DNA from: Paracoccus sp. M683
GTDB taxonomy: Bacteria; Pseudomonadota; Alphaproteobacteria; Rhodobacterales; Rhodobacteraceae
Assembly: GCF_007096355.1 (NCBI RefSeq)
Contig: NZ_VKDF01000004.1
Location: 434,357-498,356, forward strand
Direction of reading: 5' to 3'
DNA: 64,000 bases
This document shows, one piece after another, positions 60,608 through 64,000 of this stretch (positions are counted from its first letter, which is position 1; each line of letters opens with the position of its first letter). The notes below the pieces were generated by a model. That model had not been told where the DNA came from. It saw only the letters and a list, made by a program, of their open reading frames with translations, and searched no databases. A program made the position numbers and the translations under genes.

Positions 60608-61813
60608 TTATCCATGGCGCTGGCGCGTATCGGGCAGAAGCGCGGCCAGAATCCCGATCGCAGGCAGGACCGAGCAGAGGTTGAAGACAAAGGCGATGCC
60701 CTTCCAGTCCGCCAGTCCGCCAAGCATCGCCGCACCGATCCCTCCGATCCCGAAGATGAAGCCGAAGAACAGCCCCGAGACCATGCCGACCCGTCCGGGC
60801 ATCAGGTCCTGGCCATAGACCACGATCGCCGGGAAGGCCGAGGCGATGGTAAAGCCGATGATTCCGCTCAGCAGGATCGTCGCCGTCAGGCCGACATGCG
60901 GCAGGATCAGCGAAAAGGGCAGCACACCAAGGATGGACACCCAGATCACCGGCTTCAGTCCGATCCGGTCGCCGATGGGGCCACCTGCGAGCGTGCCTGC
61001 CGCGACCGCGCCGAAGAACACGAACTGGCACAGCTGGGCCTGCCGGGTCTCGATCCCGAATTTCTCGATCAGGAAGAAGATGTAATAGCTGGTGAAGGCG
61101 GCCGTATAGATATATTTGGAAAACAGCAGCGCGATCAGCACCGACATTGCCAACACCACCTTGCCGCGCGACAGGCTTGCATGCCGGACCGGCGCTGTTT
61201 CGGTCGGTCGCCTTGCGTGATGATTCACCTGATACCAGCGGCCAAGGGCGCCGAGGATGATCATGCCGGCCAAAGCCACCAGCGCAAACCAGGCAAGACC
61301 TTGCTGCCCCCTTGGCAGGACGATGAAAGCCGCGGCCAGCGGGCCAACCGCGGAACCGAAATTGCCGCCCACCTGAAAGATCGACTGCGCCAGACCATGC
61401 GAGCCGCCCGAGGCCAGGCGTGCGATGCGCGAGGTCTCGGGATGAAAGATCGAGGAACCCACGCCCAGCAGCACCGCGCCAGCCAGCAGGACGGCGTAGC
61501 TGGGCGCATAGGCCAGCGTCAGCAGGCCCAGCATGGACGAGGCCATGCCGATGGGCAGTGAATAGGGCAGCGGGTGGCGATCGGTATAGGCCCCGAAAAA
61601 GGGCTGAATGATCGAGGCCGTCAGCTGGTAAACCAATGTCAGAATGCCGACCTGCGCGAAGGACAGGGCGAAATTGCCTTGCAGGATCGGATACACCGCC
61701 GGCAACAGCGACTGCATCATGTCATTGAGAAAATGGCACAGGCTGGCGGCGCCAAGAACGGAAAACGCGGCTGTTCCGCCTGATGGCGGTGCTGTCGTGG
61801 TGATGTTTGACAC
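60608..61813 (-). CDS. MFS efflux transporter similar to fosmidomycin resistance protein Fsr
   Basis: This 401-residue major-facilitator protein has twelve likely membrane segments and Fsr-type sequences: SLCHFLNDMMQSLLPAVYPILQ, GSSIFHPETSRIARLASGG, FGSAVGPLAAAF and GRVGMVSGLFFGFIFGIGG. Such pumps export drugs or metabolites; the natural substrate is unknown. The start is GTG at 61813 (VSNITTTAPPSGG), chosen because the hydrophobic region begins directly afterwards and the upstream frame overlaps the divergent regulator's promoter. A divergent AraC gene follows across a 123-base spacer, and may control it. Confidence 0.86.
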   Translation of the reverse strand: MSNITTTAPPSGGTAAFSVLGAASLCHFLNDMMQSLLPAVYPILQGNFALSFAQVGILTLVYQLTASIIQPFFGAYTDRHPLPYSLPIGMASSMLGLLTLAYAPSYAVLLAGAVLLGVGSSIFHPETSRIARLASGGSHGLAQSIFQVGGNFGSAVGPLAAAFIVLPRGQQGLAWFALVALAGMIILGALGRWYQVNHHARRPTETAPVRHASLSRGKVVLAMSVLIALLFSKYIYTAAFTSYYIFFLIEKFGIETRQAQLCQFVFFGAVAAGTLAGGPIGDRIGLKPVIWVSILGVLPFSLILPHVGLTATILLSGIIGFTIASAFPAIVVYGQDLMPGRVGMVSGLFFGFIFGIGGIGAAMLGGLADWKGIAFVFNLCSVLPAIGILAALLPDTRQRHG

Positions 61814-61936
61814 AGGGGGTTCGCCTTGAATGGGTTGCGGGCAAGCGCACTTGCCACCAATGCAACCAAGAATTATGGACCGGCATGCTGGCCTGCCACC
61901 TTGACCGGGCCTCATTCTTACGCAACTGGGCCAGAG

Positions 61937-62737
61937 ATGCGGAATGTCCATATCAACAGCGTGGATGACACGCAGCGCCCCATCGTCGCGATCGCCCGCG
62001 ACCATCCCGATGACGGGCGCATTGCCCCGCATCATCACCGTCGCGGGCAATTGATTTCGGGCACGACGGGGCTTTTGGTGCTGTCTGCGCCTGACGGCAC
62101 CTGGATCATGCCGCCGCAGCGAGGTCTGTGGATCCCGCCTGGGGTAACCCACAATGTCCGCATGGTGGGGGCGGTCAGCATGCAAAGCCTTTACATCGAG
62201 CCCGAGGCCGCGCGTGGGATGCCGGATCATTGTCAGGTCGTCGAAATCTCGGGCTTCATGCGTGGCCTGATTGTCGAGGCACTGGATCTGCCGTTGGAAT
62301 ACGATCTTGACGGCCGGTCCGGGGCGCTGATGGCGCTTCTGGGCTATGAAATGGAACGCCTGCCGGCCTTGCCGCTGTCTCTGCCCTATCCGCGCGACGA
62401 CCGCCTGGCTGATGCCTGCCAGCGGTTCATGCGCCACCCCAATATCCACGAGACCATTGATGACTGGGCCACCCTGCTGGGTATGAGCCGGCGCGCCTTT
62501 ACCCGCTTCTTTCGCAAGGAAACCGGTCTCAGCTTTGTTGCCTGGCGGCAGCAAGCCTGCCTGCTGTCGGCGCTGCCGCATCTGGCTGGCGGGCGGGCGG
62601 TCACGGCGGTCGCGATGGATCTGGGATATGAAAATCCGGCCGCCTTTACCATCATGTTCAAAAAGGCCTTCGGCGCGGCACCGCGCGCCTATCTGGGGCT
62701 GGGCGCAAAATCGGCCGGGGATGGGAACCGGGCCTAG
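61937..62737 (+). CDS. AraC family transcriptional regulator
   Basis: The 266-residue protein has an N-terminal cupin-like sensor domain (HHRRGQLISGTTGLLVLSAPDGTW, then GLWIPPGVTHNVRM) and a C-terminal two-helix-turn-helix DNA-binding domain (DWATLLGMSRRAFTRFFRKETGLSF and VTAVAMDLGYENPAAFTIMFKKAFG). The start MRNVHINSVDD is preferred because upstream in-frame sequence overlaps the efflux promoter. It is divergent from the Fsr-like pump and probably regulates it; the inducer is unknown. Confidence 0.88.
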   Translation: MRNVHINSVDDTQRPIVAIARDHPDDGRIAPHHHRRGQLISGTTGLLVLSAPDGTWIMPPQRGLWIPPGVTHNVRMVGAVSMQSLYIEPEAARGMPDHCQVVEISGFMRGLIVEALDLPLEYDLDGRSGALMALLGYEMERLPALPLSLPYPRDDRLADACQRFMRHPNIHETIDDWATLLGMSRRAFTRFFRKETGLSFVAWRQQACLLSALPHLAGGRAVTAVAMDLGYENPAAFTIMFKKAFGAAPRAYLGLGAKSAGDGNRA

Positions 62738-62874
62738 CCATCATTGGCCGCGCGGGTGGTCGGCTGGCGGAAAAGGATGCGCGATCCGCCCCGTGCCAAA
62801 TCGCCGCTTTCCTCTGGCGCGGCGATCCACTATGCCCTTCAGCGGCAAATTCCTGACCGAAGGGGGCTTTTCTC

Positions 62875-64000
62875 ATGGCCAATGTGGTGGTTGTCGGCGC
62901 GCAATGGGGCGACGAGGGCAAGGGCAAGATCGTCGACTGGCTGAGCGAGCGCGCCGATGTGATCGCGCGCTTTCAGGGTGGCCATAACGCCGGGCACACG
63001 CTGGTCATCGGCGGCCAGGTCTACAAGCTGAATGCGCTGCCCTCGGGCGTGGTGCGGGGCGGCAAGCTGTCGGTCATCGGCAATGGCGTGGTGCTGGACC
63101 CCTGGCATCTGGTCAAGGAAATCGCCGCGATCCGCGAACAGGGCGTGGAAATCACCCCCGAGAACCTGATGGTGGCCGAGAACACGCCGCTGATCCTGCC
63201 TTTCCATGGCGAACTTGACCGCGCACGCGAGGCACAGAACAGCCTGGCCCGCATCGGCACCACCGGTCGCGGCATCGGCCCGGCCTATGAGGACAAGGTG
63301 GGCCGCCGCGTCGTGCGCGTGGCCGATCTGGCCGATGACGATACGCTGCAACTGCGGGTCGACCGTGCGCTGGTCCATCACAACGCGCTGCGTGCCGGCC
63401 TGGGGCTGGAACCGATCGACCGCGAACCGCTGCTGGACAGCCTGCGCGCCATCGCGCCGCAGATCCTGCAATATGCGGCCCCCGTCTGGAAGGTGATGAA
63501 CGAGGCCCGCCGCGCCGGCAAGCGCATCCTGTTCGAAGGCGCGCAAGGCTCGCTGCTGGATATCGACTTCGGCACCTATCCCTATGTGACCTCGTCCAAT
63601 GTGATCGCGGGGCAGGCGGCCACCGGCACTGGCATGGGGCCGGGTTCGGTGGATTTCGTGCTGGGCATCGTCAAGGCCTATACCACCCGCGTGGGCGAAG
63701 GCCCTTTCCCGACCGAGCTGCATGACGAGATCGGCCAGCGTCTTGGCGAACGCGGCCGCGAGTTCGGCACCGTCACCGGGCGCAAGCGGCGCTGTGGCTG
63801 GTTTGACGCGGTGCTGGTGCGCCAGACCTGCGCGATTTCGGGTGTCAGCGGCATCTCGCTGACCAAGCTGGACGTGCTGGACGGGTTCGATACGCTGAAG
63901 ATCTGCGTGGGCTATGAAATCGACGGGCAGACCTATGACTACCTGCCCACGGCCGCGGCCCTGCAAGCCAAGGTGACCCCGATCTATGAGGAAATGCCCG
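62875..64000 (+). CDS. purA: Adenylosuccinate synthetase PurA (partial)
   Basis: PurA converts IMP, aspartate and GTP to adenylosuccinate in AMP synthesis. 375 codons are visible before the right edge cuts the gene, so about 50 residues are missing. The glycine-rich loop [12 protein letters not shown] (12-23) gives the catalytic D13, GGHNAGHT gives H41, and [18 protein letters not shown] and [14 protein letters not shown] are diagnostic. The start ATG at 62875 matches the family. Upstream is a 137-base spacer from the AraC gene with no visible feature. Confidence 0.96.
   Translation, partial: MANVVVVGAQWGDEGKGKIVDWLSERADVIARFQGGHNAGHTLVIGGQVYKLNALPSGVVRGGKLSVIGNGVVLDPWHLVKEIAAIREQGVEITPENLMVAENTPLILPFHGELDRAREAQNSLARIGTTGRGIGPAYEDKVGRRVVRVADLADDDTLQLRVDRALVHHNALRAGLGLEPIDREPLLDSLRAIAPQILQYAAPVWKVMNEARRAGKRILFEGAQGSLLDIDFGTYPYVTSSNVIAGQAATGTGMGPGSVDFVLGIVKAYTTRVGEGPFPTELHDEIGQRLGERGREFGTVTGRKRRCGWFDAVLVRQTCAISGVSGISLTKLDVLDGFDTLKICVGYEIDGQTYDYLPTAAALQAKVTPIYEEMP

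Noticed and set aside
1..64000. tRNA or rRNA genes, CRISPR arrays, attachment sites
   Set aside because: I saw no T-loop GGTTCRANTCC pattern with a matching acceptor stem, no rRNA signatures and no evenly spaced direct repeats. The tandem repeats at 4594-4956 and 7661-7696 are coding.

Overview
The window is ordinary chromosome of a high-GC alphaproteobacterium, most likely a Rhodobacteraceae member close to Paracoccus. The strongest pointers are the gene order dusB(nifR3)-ntrB-ntrC-ntrY-ntrX-trkA-trkH-hfq-hflX, a short ProRS without an editing insert, a perM-hdaA-ppk-ppx run, neighbouring glpX and recJ, and an NtrC that has lost the sigma-54 interaction loop. I see no rRNA, tRNA, CRISPR array, intact insertion sequence or prophage. 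Genus-level placement is inference from these families, not from a search.

Layout. 1-2764: a three-gene molybdenum hydroxylase operon (cut at the left edge). 2827-5097: tadA and a pseudouridine synthase with a very long, internally repeated tail. 5101-8543: hemP, then a divergent zinc-uptake regulon (znuA against zur-znuC-znuB) with two candidate Zur boxes in between. 8742-12610: small secreted or surface proteins, including a YjbF/YjbH envelope pair. 12736-14118: serine dehydratase. 14346-21716: dusB and the nitrogen two-component pairs NtrBC and NtrYX. 22298-25322: TrkAH potassium uptake. 25329-26800: an inverted glycosyltransferase/RmlC-like pair between trkH and hfq. 26964-28532: hfq-hflX. 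28717-31566: small stress and redox genes and an ArsR unit with two palindromes. 31570-36968: pepP, a UPF0173 hydrolase, recJ and glpX, with two related hairpin repeats flanking recJ. 37011-37971: bolA and a J-domain protein.

38113-44302: a branched-chain amino-acid ABC transporter operon (livK-G-F, two small secreted cysteine-containing proteins, livH-M). 44439-46279: a DUF2937 membrane protein and proS. 46674-52354: a PerM-type transporter, HdaA, polyphosphate kinase and exopolyphosphatase. 52448-54091: an arginase-family protein with an altered metal ligand, and an orphan protein that looks like a cysteine hydrolase. 54122-55338: hisH and hisB. 55386-59369: a second potassium system (ktrAB) and a BCCT osmolyte transporter, together an osmoadaptation block. 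59490-60523: a coiled-coil protein with zapA. 60608-62737: a divergent Fsr-like efflux pump and AraC regulator. 62875-64000: purA, cut at the right edge.

Most themes are housekeeping: nitrogen signalling, metal and potassium homeostasis, osmolyte and amino-acid uptake, polyphosphate. I do not find a convincing undescribed multi-gene system. The best leads are the two secreted proteins embedded in the liv operon, the orphan Cys/His/Asn protein at 53504-54091, the degenerate ATPase core of NtrC, and the ArsR palindromes next to a dehydrogenase with an altered catalytic site.
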